Part shown: piece by piece, positions 51,235 to 60,044 of the stretch | Layout: each line of letters begins with the position of its first letter | Position numbering within the stretch: the first letter of the stretch is position 1 | Assembly: GCF_026342035.1 (NCBI RefSeq) | Contig: NZ_JAPENM010000001.1 | Span: 248,001 to 312,000 of the forward strand | Length of the DNA stretch: 64,000 nt | Source of the DNA: Aldersonia sp. NBC_00410 | Lineage (GTDB): Bacteria > Actinomycetota > Actinomycetes > Mycobacteriales > Mycobacteriaceae | Reading direction: 5' to 3' | Notes under the pieces: model-generated | The model's database searches: none | What the model was told of the DNA's origin: nothing | The model's input: the letters and a program-made list of their open reading frames with translations, nothing else | Position numbers and translations under genes: made by a program

Positions 51235-52007
51235 CCAACCAACGCCCGTCTCGTCAGGCGGACGAGTACGACGACGTCAAACAGAAATTTGCCGAGATCG
51301 CGAGTCTCGATGCGGATGATCCGCGTCGGGCACGTTTGCGTGACGAGTTGGTGACCCGCTGCCTTCCGCTCGCCGAGCACATCGCCCGCCGCTTCGACGG
51401 CCGCGGCGAAGCGCATGACGATCTCGTTCAGGTCGCGCGGGTGGGCCTGGTCAACGCCGTCGATCGGTTCGACGTAGAGCGCGGCTTCGACTTCGTATCG
51501 TTCGCGGTGCCGACGATCATGGGTGAGGTGCGTCGGCACTTCCGCGATGCCGGTTGGGCCGTCCGGGTGCCGCGCCGAATGAAGGAACTGCATCTCGCGC
51601 TGAGCCGCGCGACCGGTGAGATGTCGCAGCGGCTCGGCCGCTCACCCACGGTCAGCGAACTCGCGGCCGAACTCGACCTCGACCCCGAAGAAGTCGCCCA
51701 GGGCCTGATCGCCGGAAACGCGTATCAAACCGTCTCGGTGGACCGCCCGGCCGGCGATCGCACCGAGGAAGTGTCCCTCGTCGACACGCTCGGCGACTAC
51801 GACGCCGCACTGGAAAACGTGGAAAACCACGAGGCCCTGCGCCCGCTGCTGGCCGCACTGCCGGAACGTGAACGCACGGTGGTGCTGCTGCGCTTCTTCG
51901 GCAACATGACCCAGACCCAGATCGCCGAGAAGCTCGGCATTTCGCAGATGCACGTCTCCCGACTGCTCACCCGCACCCTGGCCCAGCTGCGCAAGGAACT
52001 GGAGTAG
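51231..52007 (+). CDS. sigF: RNA polymerase sigma factor, SigB/SigF/SigG subfamily
   Basis: A 258-residue alternative sigma factor for general stress and stationary phase. Region 2 is clear (AHDDLVQVARVGLVNAVDRF, about 60-79, then SFAVPTIMGEVRRHFRD), as are region 3 (RLGRSPTVSELAAELDLDPE) and region 4 with its HTH (MTQTQIAEKLGISQMHVSRL, about 226-245). The GTG start overlaps the rsbW stop, and the SigF promoter upstream of rsbW would drive it. The downstream gene is convergent (alcohol dehydrogenase). Confidence 0.94.
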   Translation: MTNQRPSRQADEYDDVKQKFAEIASLDADDPRRARLRDELVTRCLPLAEHIARRFDGRGEAHDDLVQVARVGLVNAVDRFDVERGFDFVSFAVPTIMGEVRRHFRDAGWAVRVPRRMKELHLALSRATGEMSQRLGRSPTVSELAAELDLDPEEVAQGLIAGNAYQTVSVDRPAGDRTEEVSLVDTLGDYDAALENVENHEALRPLLAALPERERTVVLLRFFGNMTQTQIAEKLGISQMHVSRLLTRTLAQLRKELE

Positions 52008-52040
52008 CGGCCCGGCTGAATCGTCGCGCCGGCGACCCGG

Positions 52041-53078
52041 CTAGATTGTCGCCGTGTCGATGACGAAGCGGTACCGCACGTCGCTCGACACGGCGCGGTC
52101 GTAGGCCTCGTCGATCCGGTCCGCGGAGATCAGTTCGATCTCGGCCGTGATGCCGTGTTCGGCGCAGAAGTCGAGCATCTCCTGGGTCTGCGCAATGCCA
52201 CCGATCATCGATCCGGCCAGTGCACGGCGGCCGTTGGCGAGCGAGGAGACACGCACGCTGATCGGCTTCTCGGGCATGCCGAGTTCGACCAGCGTGCCAT
52301 CCACCGCGAGCATCGACAGGTACCGGTCGATATCGAGATTCACCGACACGGTGTTGATGATCAGGTCGAACCGCTTGCGCAGCAGTGTGAAGGTCTCCGG
52401 GTCGCTCGTCGCGTAGTACTCGGCGGCGCCGAAGCGCAGCCCGTCCGCACGCTTGCTCAACGACTGGCTCAGCACTGTCACTTCGGCGCCGAGCGCGTTC
52501 GCGATCTTCACCCCGACATGCCCGAGCCCACCCATGCCGACGATCGCGACGCGCGTGCCGGCGCCGGCGCCCCAGTTCATCAGCGGTGAGTACAGCGTGA
52601 CTCCGGCGCACAGCAGCGGAGCCGCGGCATCGAGCGGGATCTCGTCGGGGATGGACAGCACGAAGCCTTCGGTGACCACGACTTGCGTCGCGTAGCCACC
52701 GAAGGTGTGGCCGTCGGCAAGTCGACCGTTGTAGGTCATCAATGCGCCCTTGGCGCAGTACTGTTCGTCGCCGTCCCGGCAGGGTTCGCACTCGCCGCAC
52801 GAGTCGACGATGCAGCCGACGCCCACCCGGTCGCCGACGCTATGCGTGCGCACCTGCGATCCGACGGCCGCGACGATGCCCGCGATCTCGTGGCCCGGCA
52901 CGCACGGATAGCGGGTGGCACCCCATTCGTTGCGGGCGGTGTGAATGTCGGAGTGACAGATACCTGCGAACCTGATGTCGATCAGTACGTCCTTGGGACC
53001 GAGGTCACGACGCTCGATGGTGATCTTCTCGAACCCGGCCCCAGGCGCGGAAACGGCATAGGCGGCAGCACTGCTCAT
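52041..53078 (-). CDS. zinc-dependent NAD(P)-alcohol dehydrogenase (CAD/AdhC-like)
   Basis: A 345-residue medium-chain dehydrogenase of the cinnamyl-alcohol/YahK-like group, probably NADPH-dependent and active on aldehydes. Catalytic zinc ligands are in [10 protein letters not shown] (Cys, about 38) and PGHEIAGIV (about 61). The structural zinc cysteines are in [15 protein letters not shown] (about 93-107), and the cofactor loop is [15 protein letters not shown] (about 178). M. tuberculosis AdhC is the nearest style of match. It is transcribed alone; its start is 62 bases from the metE stop, in a gap that carries a hairpin. Confidence 0.93.
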   Translation of the reverse strand: MSSAAAYAVSAPGAGFEKITIERRDLGPKDVLIDIRFAGICHSDIHTARNEWGATRYPCVPGHEIAGIVAAVGSQVRTHSVGDRVGVGCIVDSCGECEPCRDGDEQYCAKGALMTYNGRLADGHTFGGYATQVVVTEGFVLSIPDEIPLDAAAPLLCAGVTLYSPLMNWGAGAGTRVAIVGMGGLGHVGVKIANALGAEVTVLSQSLSKRADGLRFGAAEYYATSDPETFTLLRKRFDLIINTVSVNLDIDRYLSMLAVDGTLVELGMPEKPISVRVSSLANGRRALAGSMIGGIAQTQEMLDFCAEHGITAEIELISADRIDEAYDRAVSSDVRYRFVIDTATI

Positions 53079-53117
53079 GGCTCAATCAGTACAGCCGGAG
53101 CCTATGTCCCGCAAATC

Positions 53118-53152
53118 GCACACTCCGGCGAGCACGCGCGTCAGGAGTGTGC
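53118..53152 (-). terminator. hairpin at metE 3' end
   Basis: 9-bp perfect arms GCACACTCC (53118-53126) and GGAGTGTGC (53144-53152) with a 17-base loop. The right arm covers the last metE codons. There is no U-run, so it may be a rho-assisted or 3'-stabilising structure. Confidence 0.5.
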
Positions 53153-55489
53153 CTGCTCCGCCTTCTGCAGTTTCTCGGCGCGCCGCCGCAGTCGGCGTGC
53201 CGCGGCGACGAGGTTGCGCAAGGACGGCTCGAGCTGCCAGTAGTGGCGGGTCTTCAGGCCGCCGTCCGGATTGGCCCACAACCGGTCGAGATCGATCGAC
53301 TCGGATGCCTTGGTGAGCAGCTCGTCGAGCTCGTCGATGTCCGGGATTCGGGCCGACCGGCTCTCGTAGACACCGGGTCCGACCCCGCGCGTGAGGCCGG
53401 TACCGACGCTGACATCGCCCTTGAGCGCCTCCAGCACCCATTCGATCGATCGGGTGGCAACGATCGCGGTGACGTCGGCATCGAGTTGCTCGATCGCACC
53501 GACCACTTCGGACAGCCCGGAGTAACCGAGGTGGGTGTGAATCTGCGTCTCGGCCTTGACCCCCGAGGTGGCCAGCTTGAACGCCCCGACCGCCCAGCGC
53601 AGGTACTCCGCGCGGCCCTTCGCGCGCAGCGGGAGCAGTTCGCGGATCGCCGGCTCGTCGACCTGGATGATGGCGATCCCGGCCTTCTCCAGATCAACCA
53701 CTTCGTCGCGGATGGCGAGCGCCACCTGATCGGCGGTTTCGTAGAGCGGCTGGTCCTGGCGGACGAACGACCGCGCCACCATCGTCACCGGTCCGGTGAC
53801 CATGCCCTTGACCGGCTTGTCGGTCAAGGACTGGGCATAGGTGCTCCATTCGACCGACATCGGCGCGGGACGGGACACGTCGCCGTAGATGATCGGCGGC
53901 CGCACGCTGCGCGAACCATAGACCTGAACCCAGCCGAAGTGCGTGCTCGCGAACCCGTCCAGTAGCTCCGCGAAGTACTGGATCATGTCGTTGCGCTCGT
54001 GCTCGCCGTGCACGAGCACGTCGAGTCCGATGTTCTCTTGCAGCCGGATCGTGTTCTCGATCTCGACCTGGATGCGCTTGTAGTACTCCTCCCACCCGAG
54101 CCGGCCCTGGCCGAGCTCGTAGCGCGCCTTCTTGATGGCGTCGGTCTGCGGGAAGGAACCCAGCGTGGTGGCGGGAACCGTCGGCAGGTTCAGCTTCTCC
54201 TGCTGGGCGGCGCGGCGCACCTCGTAGGGCTCGCGTTCGCGCATCTCCGGCTTGATCGCGTACACCCGCTGACGAACGGCGTGCTTCTGCTTGAAGTGCA
54301 CTTCGGTGGGCCGCTTGCGCCACTTGTCGGACGGGCCCTCGGTGAGCGCCTTGGCGAGCGAGACGACCTCGCCGACCTTCTGCTTGGCGAACGCGAGGCG
54401 GTCGGCGACATTGCCGTCGATGTCGTACTCGGCGAGCACGTCGTAGGGGACGTGCAGCAGCGTCGTCCCAGTGGACACCACCAGGTCGGGGCACACCTTG
54501 GCGAGGTCGTTGAGGTAGCTCAGCGTGACGTGGCGATCCGCGCGCCACACGTTGTCGCCACTGATCACGCCGGCGTAGAGACGCTTGCGCTTGATACCCG
54601 GGATCTTCGCGAGGTCCTCCGGACGCAGCCGGTGGCTCGCCAGATCGAGCCCGATGGCCTCGACCTTCGATGCCGCGAGGATCGCGAGTGCTTCACCGAA
54701 GTCGCCGTACTGCCCGGTGACCAGCATGCGCGGTCGCATTGCGGAGGTGGACAGCCGCTGGTAGGCGCGCTCGAACGCGGCCAGCTCGGCGGGCGGCCGG
54801 TCGCCGGTGAACCACGGCTCGTCGAGCTGCACGCACGTCGCACCCCGCTTGGCGAGGATCTCGAACAATTCCTCGTACACGGGCAGCAGTTTGTCGAGCA
54901 GGCTCAGCTTGTCGAAGCCGCCCTGGTCGATGGCTCCGGACTCGGGGGTGGGACCGGCCTGGCCGACCTTGGACAGCAGCAGCAGCGAGACCGGGCCGAT
55001 GACGACCGGGCGTAGCTCGATACCGCGCTTCAACGACCGGTCGAACTCGTCGAGCAGCCCCTCGGCGTGCAGCGAGAATTCGGTGGTCTCGTCGACCTCC
55101 GGCTGGCGGTAGTGGTAGTTGGTCCCGAAGAACTTCACCAGTTCGAGCGGCGGGAAATCCGGCTTGCCGCGAGCCATCGTGAAATAGAAGTCGAGCGCGC
55201 CCATGGTCTCGCGCAGCGGCTTGAACCGCGTCGGGACCGCGCCGAACAACAGCGCGTTGTCCAGGACGTGGTCGTAGAGGGAGAACCAGTTGCCCGGGAC
55301 CTGGGTCAGTCCGGTGGCGGCCAGCTCCGAGATGGTGTCGTCGGTGATGTCACGGGCGACCGTGAGCAACTCGTCCTTGCTACGGCTGCCGTGCCAGTAG
55401 CCCTCCAGGGCGTACTTCAGCTCACGGTGTGCACCGATGCGCGGGTAGCCGAGAACGCTGGATCCGAATCCGTCGGCAACGTTGGCCAT
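53141..55489 (-). CDS. metE: cobalamin-independent methionine synthase
   Basis: Transfers a methyl group from 5-methyl-THF-triglutamate to homocysteine. The 782-residue protein has the two (beta-alpha)8 barrels: the N-terminal one begins LGYPRIGAHRELKYALEGYW (about 13-32), and the C-terminal one holds QTDAIKKARYELGQGRLGWE and VLVHGEHERNDMIQYF. It also has the zinc/homocysteine region QIHTHLGYSG (about 667) near the end. ATG 55489 has AGGGAA upstream. Only 91 bases separate it from fadB2, too short for the cobalamin riboswitch that precedes metE in M. tuberculosis. Confidence 0.96.
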   Translation of the reverse strand: MANVADGFGSSVLGYPRIGAHRELKYALEGYWHGSRSKDELLTVARDITDDTISELAATGLTQVPGNWFSLYDHVLDNALLFGAVPTRFKPLRETMGALDFYFTMARGKPDFPPLELVKFFGTNYHYRQPEVDETTEFSLHAEGLLDEFDRSLKRGIELRPVVIGPVSLLLLSKVGQAGPTPESGAIDQGGFDKLSLLDKLLPVYEELFEILAKRGATCVQLDEPWFTGDRPPAELAAFERAYQRLSTSAMRPRMLVTGQYGDFGEALAILAASKVEAIGLDLASHRLRPEDLAKIPGIKRKRLYAGVISGDNVWRADRHVTLSYLNDLAKVCPDLVVSTGTTLLHVPYDVLAEYDIDGNVADRLAFAKQKVGEVVSLAKALTEGPSDKWRKRPTEVHFKQKHAVRQRVYAIKPEMREREPYEVRRAAQQEKLNLPTVPATTLGSFPQTDAIKKARYELGQGRLGWEEYYKRIQVEIENTIRLQENIGLDVLVHGEHERNDMIQYFAELLDGFASTHFGWVQVYGSRSVRPPIIYGDVSRPAPMSVEWSTYAQSLTDKPVKGMVTGPVTMVARSFVRQDQPLYETADQVALAIRDEVVDLEKAGIAIIQVDEPAIRELLPLRAKGRAEYLRWAVGAFKLATSGVKAETQIHTHLGYSGLSEVVGAIEQLDADVTAIVATRSIEWVLEALKGDVSVGTGLTRGVGPGVYESRSARIPDIDELDELLTKASESIDLDRLWANPDGGLKTRHYWQLEPSLRNLVAAARRLRRRAEKLQKAEQAHS

Positions 55490-55580
55490 GACCGTTCCCT
55501 TCACTGCGAGACGAGCGCGGGCGAGCGGACGGTGAGACCGGCTCCCGCCGATCCCACTATCCACTCACCCGCAAATTGTC

Positions 55581-56465
55581 TTACTTTGCGACGCGGCCGT
55601 TCTCGTAGGTGTAGAAGCCCGCGCCGGTCTTCTTGCCAAGCAGCCCGGCCTCGACCATGCGCATGAGCAGCGGCGGCGGCGAGTAGAGCGGCTCCTTGAA
55701 CTCGGCGTACATCGAGTCCGCGATCGACTTCACGGTATCGAGTCCGACGAGGTCGGTCAGTGCGAGCGGCCCCATCGGGTGCGCGAGGCCGAGGACGATC
55801 GCCTTGTCGACGTCTTCCTTGGTCGCGAAGCCGGACTCGACCATGCGGATTGCCGAGAGCAGGTAGGGCACGAGCAGTGCGTTGACCACGAAGCCGGACC
55901 GGTCCGCAGATCGGACCACCTGCTTGCCGAGCACCTCGGCGGCGAACCGCTCGGCGCGCTGCGACACGGCGGTGCTGGTCTTGAGGGTGGTGACGAGCTC
56001 GACGAGCGGCAGCACCGGCACCGGGTTGAAGAAGTGCATTCCGATGACGCGTTCGGGCGCCTTGGTCGAGATGCCGAGCTTCATGATCGGGATCGACGAC
56101 GTATTCGACGCGAGTACTGCGTCGGGGTCGGTGACCACCTGGTCGAGTTCGGCGAAGATGTCGGTCTTCACCTTCTCGTCCTCGACGACGGCCTCCACGA
56201 CGAGCTGCCGGTCGGCGAAGTCGCCGAGATCGGAGGTGAAGCGCAGCCGCCAGGCGGCCTGCTCCCGCTCGCGCTCGGTGATCTTCCCGCTGCTCACGCC
56301 TCGGTCGAGCGAGCGCAGAATTCGAGCACGGCCCGCAGCGGCGAGCTCACGAGTCTGCTCGTACATCAGCACGTCGACGTGCGCGCGAGCGCACACCTCC
56401 GCGATGCCTGCACCCATTTGTCCGGCGCCGATGACGCCGACCCGTTGAATCTTTTCGCTGGTCAC
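55581..56465 (-). CDS. fadB2: 3-hydroxybutyryl-CoA dehydrogenase
   Basis: NAD-dependent oxidation of 3-hydroxybutyryl-CoA to acetoacetyl-CoA, in fatty-acid oxidation or its reverse. The 294-residue protein carries the Rossmann loop GVIGAGQMGAGIAEVCAR (about 9-26), the catalytic His in IGMHFFNPVPVLPLVE (about 141-156), SGFVVNALLVPYL and the C-terminal GLAHPMGPLALTDLVGLD. GTG 56465 has AGGAG upstream. It follows aceA by 80 bases on the same strand, as Rv0468 follows icl1, so it is probably co-expressed during growth on fatty acids. Confidence 0.96.
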   Translation of the reverse strand: MTSEKIQRVGVIGAGQMGAGIAEVCARAHVDVLMYEQTRELAAAGRARILRSLDRGVSSGKITEREREQAAWRLRFTSDLGDFADRQLVVEAVVEDEKVKTDIFAELDQVVTDPDAVLASNTSSIPIMKLGISTKAPERVIGMHFFNPVPVLPLVELVTTLKTSTAVSQRAERFAAEVLGKQVVRSADRSGFVVNALLVPYLLSAIRMVESGFATKEDVDKAIVLGLAHPMGPLALTDLVGLDTVKSIADSMYAEFKEPLYSPPPLLMRMVEAGLLGKKTGAGFYTYENGRVAK

Positions 56466-56545
56466 GGCAGCTCCTGTCGGTGGAAGACGGGCGCGAAGGC
56501 ACAGCTTCGTAGGCTATGCCCCCGCGCCCGCGAGGTGTCTTCGAT

Positions 56546-57835
56546 TTAGTGGAACTGGCCTTCTTCGGTGGAGCCCTTCAGCGCCGCCGTCGAGGTGTTC
56601 GGGTCCACCGTGGTGGCGATGCGGTCGAAGTAGCCGGCACCGACCTCACGCTGGTGCTTGATGGCGGTGAAGCCACGCTCTTCGGCAGCCTTGAACTCGC
56701 GCTCCTGCAGGTCGACGAAGGCGGTCATGCCCTCGCGGGCGTAGCCGTGCGCCAGGTCGAACATGCCGTAGTTGAGCGAGTGGAAGCCGGCCAGGGTGAT
56801 GAACTGGAACTTGAAGCCCATCGCGCCGAGCTCACGCTGGAACTTCGCGATGGTCGCGTCGTCCAGATGCGCCTTCCAGTTGAACGAAGGCGAGCAGTTG
56901 TAGGCCAGCAGCTGGTCCGGGAACTCGCTGCGAACGGACTCGGAGAACTTCTTGGCGACCTCGAGATCCGGCACGCCGGTCTCCATCCAGATGAGGTCCG
57001 AGTACGGCGCGTAGGCCTTGGCACGGGCGATGCACGGCTCGATGCCGTTCTTCACGCCGTAGAAGCCCTCGGCGGTGCGGGTGCCGTCCAGGAACTCACG
57101 GTCGCGCTCATCGACATCGGACGTGATGAGGGTCGCGGCCTCGGCATCGGTACGGGCGATGACCACGGTCGGCACGTCCGCGACGTCGGCCGCGAGGCGA
57201 GCCGAGGTCAGGGTGCGGATGTGCTGCTGGGTCGGGATGAGCACCTTGCCACCGAGGTGGCCGCACTTCTTCTCCGACGCGAGCTGGTCCTCCCAGTGCG
57301 AACCGGCAACGCCGGACGCGATCATGGCCTTCTGCAGCTCGTAGACGTTGAGCGCGCCACCGAAGCCGGCCTCACCGTCGGCGACGATCGGGGCGAGCCA
57401 GTTGGCGACCGAGGTGTCGCCCTCGACCTTGGCGATCTCGTCGGCACGCAGCAGCGCGTTGTTGATGCGGCGCACGACCTGCGGCACCGAGTTGGCCGGG
57501 TAGAGGCTCTGGTCCGGGTAGGTGTGGCCGGAGAGGTTCGCGTCACCGGCGACCTGCCAACCGGACAGGTAGATCGCCTTGAGGCCGGCGCGCACCTGCT
57601 GCACGGCCTGGTTGCCGGTGAGGGCGCCGAGGGAGTTGATGTAGTCCTCGTTGTTCACGAGATCCCACAGGATCTCCGACCCACGGCGGGCGAGCGTGGC
57701 CTCCTCGACAACCGAACCCTGCAGCTTCACGACCTGCTCGGCCGTGTAGTTACGGGTGACGCCCTTCCAGCGCGGATTGGTGTCCCAATCGTTCTGGATC
57801 TCAGCAACAGTTTTCGGGGTGCCGGTCGTCGACAT
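56546..57835 (-). CDS. aceA: isocitrate lyase
   Basis: Splits isocitrate into glyoxylate and succinate, the first step of the glyoxylate shunt needed for growth on acetate and fatty acids. The 429-residue protein has [13 protein letters not shown] (about 92), [13 protein letters not shown], the catalytic cysteine in [13 protein letters not shown] (about 190), [10 protein letters not shown] and [11 protein letters not shown] 57835 follows GGAG. Counterpart of icl1 (Rv0467). A RamB-like site about 150 bases upstream and the ramB gene at the window's right end indicate carbon-source control. Confidence 0.97.
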   Translation of the reverse strand: MSTTGTPKTVAEIQNDWDTNPRWKGVTRNYTAEQVVKLQGSVVEEATLARRGSEILWDLVNNEDYINSLGALTGNQAVQQVRAGLKAIYLSGWQVAGDANLSGHTYPDQSLYPANSVPQVVRRINNALLRADEIAKVEGDTSVANWLAPIVADGEAGFGGALNVYELQKAMIASGVAGSHWEDQLASEKKCGHLGGKVLIPTQQHIRTLTSARLAADVADVPTVVIARTDAEAATLITSDVDERDREFLDGTRTAEGFYGVKNGIEPCIARAKAYAPYSDLIWMETGVPDLEVAKKFSESVRSEFPDQLLAYNCSPSFNWKAHLDDATIAKFQRELGAMGFKFQFITLAGFHSLNYGMFDLAHGYAREGMTAFVDLQEREFKAAEERGFTAIKHQREVGAGYFDRIATTVDPNTSTAALKGSTEEGQFH

Positions 57836-57985
57836 CTGTGCTCCACTCTCTCGTCGATGGCCCGCCATGGTGGCGCGCTTCACAGCCTTGCAAGGCCCTG
57901 TCTGGATACCAGCCAAGTCTCGCACAGCGAAAAACCCAGGTCGACCTGTTGCTAATGCCAATATTCGCTATCTTTTCAACACCGG

Positions 57986-58001
57986 TTGCAAAGTTTGCGA
58001 A
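57986..58001. promoter_or_regulatory. RamB-like site upstream of aceA
   Basis: TTGCAAAGTTTGCGAA contains the TTTGC/GCAAA core of RamB sites. It lies just upstream of a possible aceA -35 (TTGAAA on the minus strand, 57979 to 57974). The surrounding 412-base gap (57836-58247) is less G/C-rich than its neighbours and holds the aceA and DUF4873 promoters; I see no gene in it. Confidence 0.6.
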
Positions 58002-58234
58002 GGTTCTCGGGAGCACATTCGGCGCAAAGGTTACCGGCGAGTAGAATTTCCGCAGGTAGCGCAGCGTTTCAGCACGACGCCCGATCGGCGGGCGATCTCG
58101 CGCCCGAAAACCCTCCAGGGCGTACCCCGCCCCCGGACCGCGGATGATTTGTGACCACATTCACAAGCTCGCCGGCCCTCGCGACCAGCCGGATCGGCGC
58201 TGTCGCGGCCATAGCCGTAACCCGACGTTATAGC

Positions 58235-58240
58235 TAGAGT
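58235..58240 (+). promoter_or_regulatory. leaderless-type -10 element (TAGAGT)
   Basis: TAGAGT ends seven bases before GTG 58248. No ribosome-binding site is present, and the sequence between is A/T-rich (CATATTT). A leaderless mRNA is likely. Confidence 0.5.
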
Positions 58241-58247
58241 CATATTT

Positions 58248-58607
58248 GTGACCGCGCGCACCGATCCCGCGAACCCGGGCACCCCAGCGCCCGGTTACGC
58301 AGGTCCGGCCGCCGTCGTCATCGACGGCGCCGAGTATCCGGTCACCGTCGAACTGCGCGGCACCGTTCAGCCGATCGACGGCATCTTCCGCTGGTACGGA
58401 CGCGTCGCTCCCTGTCCCGAACTCGATGCGGCGATCGGCGGCGGCAACCGACCGGGCCGGCTGCGCACCCCGGCGGGCGAAGCGGACGCGACGATCGGCG
58501 ACCGCGATTTCTGGGACCGCTACCGGGTGACCGGCCGCGGCCGGCCACCGTTCGAGACACCGTTCGACCGGGCGCGTTCCGACCCGGTCCCCCGGGCGAC
58601 GGGATGA
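58248..58607 (+). CDS. DUF4873 protein
   Basis: A 119-residue member of DUF4873, a small beta-rich actinobacterial domain: AAVVIDGAEYPVTVELRGTV (about 21-40), DGIFRWYGRV, and a C-terminal half ending FWDRYRVTGRGRPPFETPF. In some proteins this domain is fused to flavin monooxygenases, hinting at a redox partner role, but none is shown here. GTG 58248 is probably a leaderless start. Its stop overlaps the ATG of the methyltransferase (ATGA), so the two are made together. Confidence 0.8.
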   Translation: MTARTDPANPGTPAPGYAGPAAVVIDGAEYPVTVELRGTVQPIDGIFRWYGRVAPCPELDAAIGGGNRPGRLRTPAGEADATIGDRDFWDRYRVTGRGRPPFETPFDRARSDPVPRATG

Positions 58608-59371
58608 GGACCCCGGCAACGGCACTCGATGCCGCCCGCGACCTGCTGTATCCGGCGCAACTGCGCACCTCGGCGTCCACGGCACACGGATATCTCGACG
58701 TTTTCGCACCGAGCGAGGACGACTCCGCGCCGGACCGTCCGACGATCGCCGCGGCGGCGATGAACACACACGCGCTCGCGACCGTGTACGAGCGCGCGTG
58801 GCGCCCATTCGCGTTCTCCCTCGCCACCGGACTCACCACCGCGACCGAGCGCCGCAACGCCGTCACCGACCTGCGGCTGCGCGGCGAGCAGCGGGTGCTC
58901 GATGTCGCATGCGGTCCCGGCAATTTCACCCGCTACCTGTCCGACGTGCTGACCGGTGCCGGACTCGCCGTTGGATTCGATCTGTCCGAGCCGATGCTGC
59001 GCCGGGCGGTTGCCGACAACTCGGGTGCACGTGTGGCATACGTGCGCGGCGACGCCGGCCGGCTGCCCTTCGCCGACGAGACCTTCGATGCGGTCTGCTG
59101 CTTCGGCGCGCTCTACCTGATGCCCGACCCGTTCGCCGCGATCGATGAGATGACCCGAGTGCTCGCGCCCGGCGGCCGGATTGCGGTCATGACGAGCTAC
59201 CCGGGCGGGCCGGGCGTCGTGCGTCCTGCCGTCGTGGCGGCGGGCAACCTTGTCGGGGTGCGAATGTTCGACCGCGACTGTCTGCCGCAGCGGTTCACCG
59301 ATGCCGGACTGGTCGAGGTGGAACAGCGGATCCGCCGCGTGGTGCAGTACGTGAACGCCACCAAGGCCTGA
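58604..59371 (+). CDS. class I SAM-dependent methyltransferase
   Basis: A 255-residue methyltransferase. An N-terminal segment of about 80 residues (a lid region with ATVYERAWRPFAFSLATG) precedes the SAM core RVLDVACGPGNFTRYL (about 98-113), GFDLSEPMLRRAV, GDAGRLPFADETFDAVCCFG and APGGRIAVMTSYPGG. It is of the UbiE/Methyltransf_11 type. In the mycobacterial block this place next to icl-fadB2 is held by the mycolic-acid methyltransferase-like umaA, but this protein lacks umaA's overall layout, so the substrate is left open. It is coupled to DUF4873 by an ATGA overlap. Confidence 0.85.
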   Translation: MRTPATALDAARDLLYPAQLRTSASTAHGYLDVFAPSEDDSAPDRPTIAAAAMNTHALATVYERAWRPFAFSLATGLTTATERRNAVTDLRLRGEQRVLDVACGPGNFTRYLSDVLTGAGLAVGFDLSEPMLRRAVADNSGARVAYVRGDAGRLPFADETFDAVCCFGALYLMPDPFAAIDEMTRVLAPGGRIAVMTSYPGGPGVVRPAVVAAGNLVGVRMFDRDCLPQRFTDAGLVEVEQRIRRVVQYVNATKA

Positions 59372-59432
59372 CGAACCGCCCATCCTCGCCGCGGACGACG
59401 GGAGCTGAACCGGACGAAGCCGACACTGGCGC

Positions 59433-59452
59433 GCGAACGCAAAACCGTTCGC
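59433..59452. promoter_or_regulatory. inverted repeat GCGAACG-N6-CGTTCGC, candidate MarR operator
   Basis: Perfect 7-bp arms with a CAAAAC centre, 86 bases upstream of the MarR start. A possible -35/-10 pair (TTGTTC ... TACGGTATG) follows. Likely an autoregulatory site. Confidence 0.5.
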
Positions 59453-59537
59453 CCCCAAAGCCGCAGGTTTGTTCGGTACGGTATGCGAAATCGCGCGGTC
59501 GGAGCGCACCTGGCAGGGTCACGGAGGGTGGCATCGC

Positions 59538-60044
59538 ATGAGTTCCCGCGAACGGCCCGCGGAGGACACCGACCTCACACCGGATTCCATCGATGCACTC
59601 ACCGACAGCCTGCTCGTCGCCTCCCGGTTGCTGATTGCGATCTCGGTCCGCTCGGTCGCCGAAGCGGACGTCGACATCACCCTCGTTCAGTTCCGCACGC
59701 TGATGCTGTTGTCGGCGCACGGGCCGATCAACCTCGCGACGCTCGCCGGCGACCTGAACGTGCAACCGTCCACGACGAGCCGAATGGTCGACCGTTTGGT
59801 CCGGGCGAATCTCATCGAGCGACGGGCAAGCCCGAGTTCCCGCCGCGAAGTGCGCATCGAGCTCACCGACGACGGCCGCGCCATTGTCGGACGGGTCGTC
59901 CGGCGCCGTCGTGCAGAGATCGAAACCGTGGTGCGCAAGATGCCCCCGGAGCAGCGCGTCGGACTCGTCCGCGCCCTGACTTCGTTCACGGTCGCGGGCA
60001 ACGACCCGACGGCGCACGAAGCCATCAGCCATCTGTGGCCGTGA
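59538..60044 (+). CDS. MarR-family transcriptional regulator
   Basis: A 168-residue winged-helix repressor. The dimer helix is followed by TLVQFRTLMLLSAHGPINLA (about 47-66), the recognition helix NVQPSTTSRMVDRLVRANLI (about 74-93) and the wing RRASPSSRREVRIELTDDG. No redox cysteine, so a phenolic or other small ligand is likely. ATG 59538 has GGAGGG upstream. Its 3' end overlaps the convergent DNA ligase gene by 20 bases, so sense-antisense interference between the two is possible. Confidence 0.88.
   Translation: MSSRERPAEDTDLTPDSIDALTDSLLVASRLLIAISVRSVAEADVDITLVQFRTLMLLSAHGPINLATLAGDLNVQPSTTSRMVDRLVRANLIERRASPSSRREVRIELTDDGRAIVGRVVRRRRAEIETVVRKMPPEQRVGLVRALTSFTVAGNDPTAHEAISHLWP

Noticed and set aside
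55490-55580. Cobalamin or SAM riboswitch before metE
   Set aside because: The gap is only 91 bases and shows no B12-box or S-box-like core.
57801-58160. A minus-strand open frame in the aceA upstream gap
   Set aside because: It overlaps the aceA start, has no ribosome-binding site or conserved features, and covers the promoter and RamB-like site.
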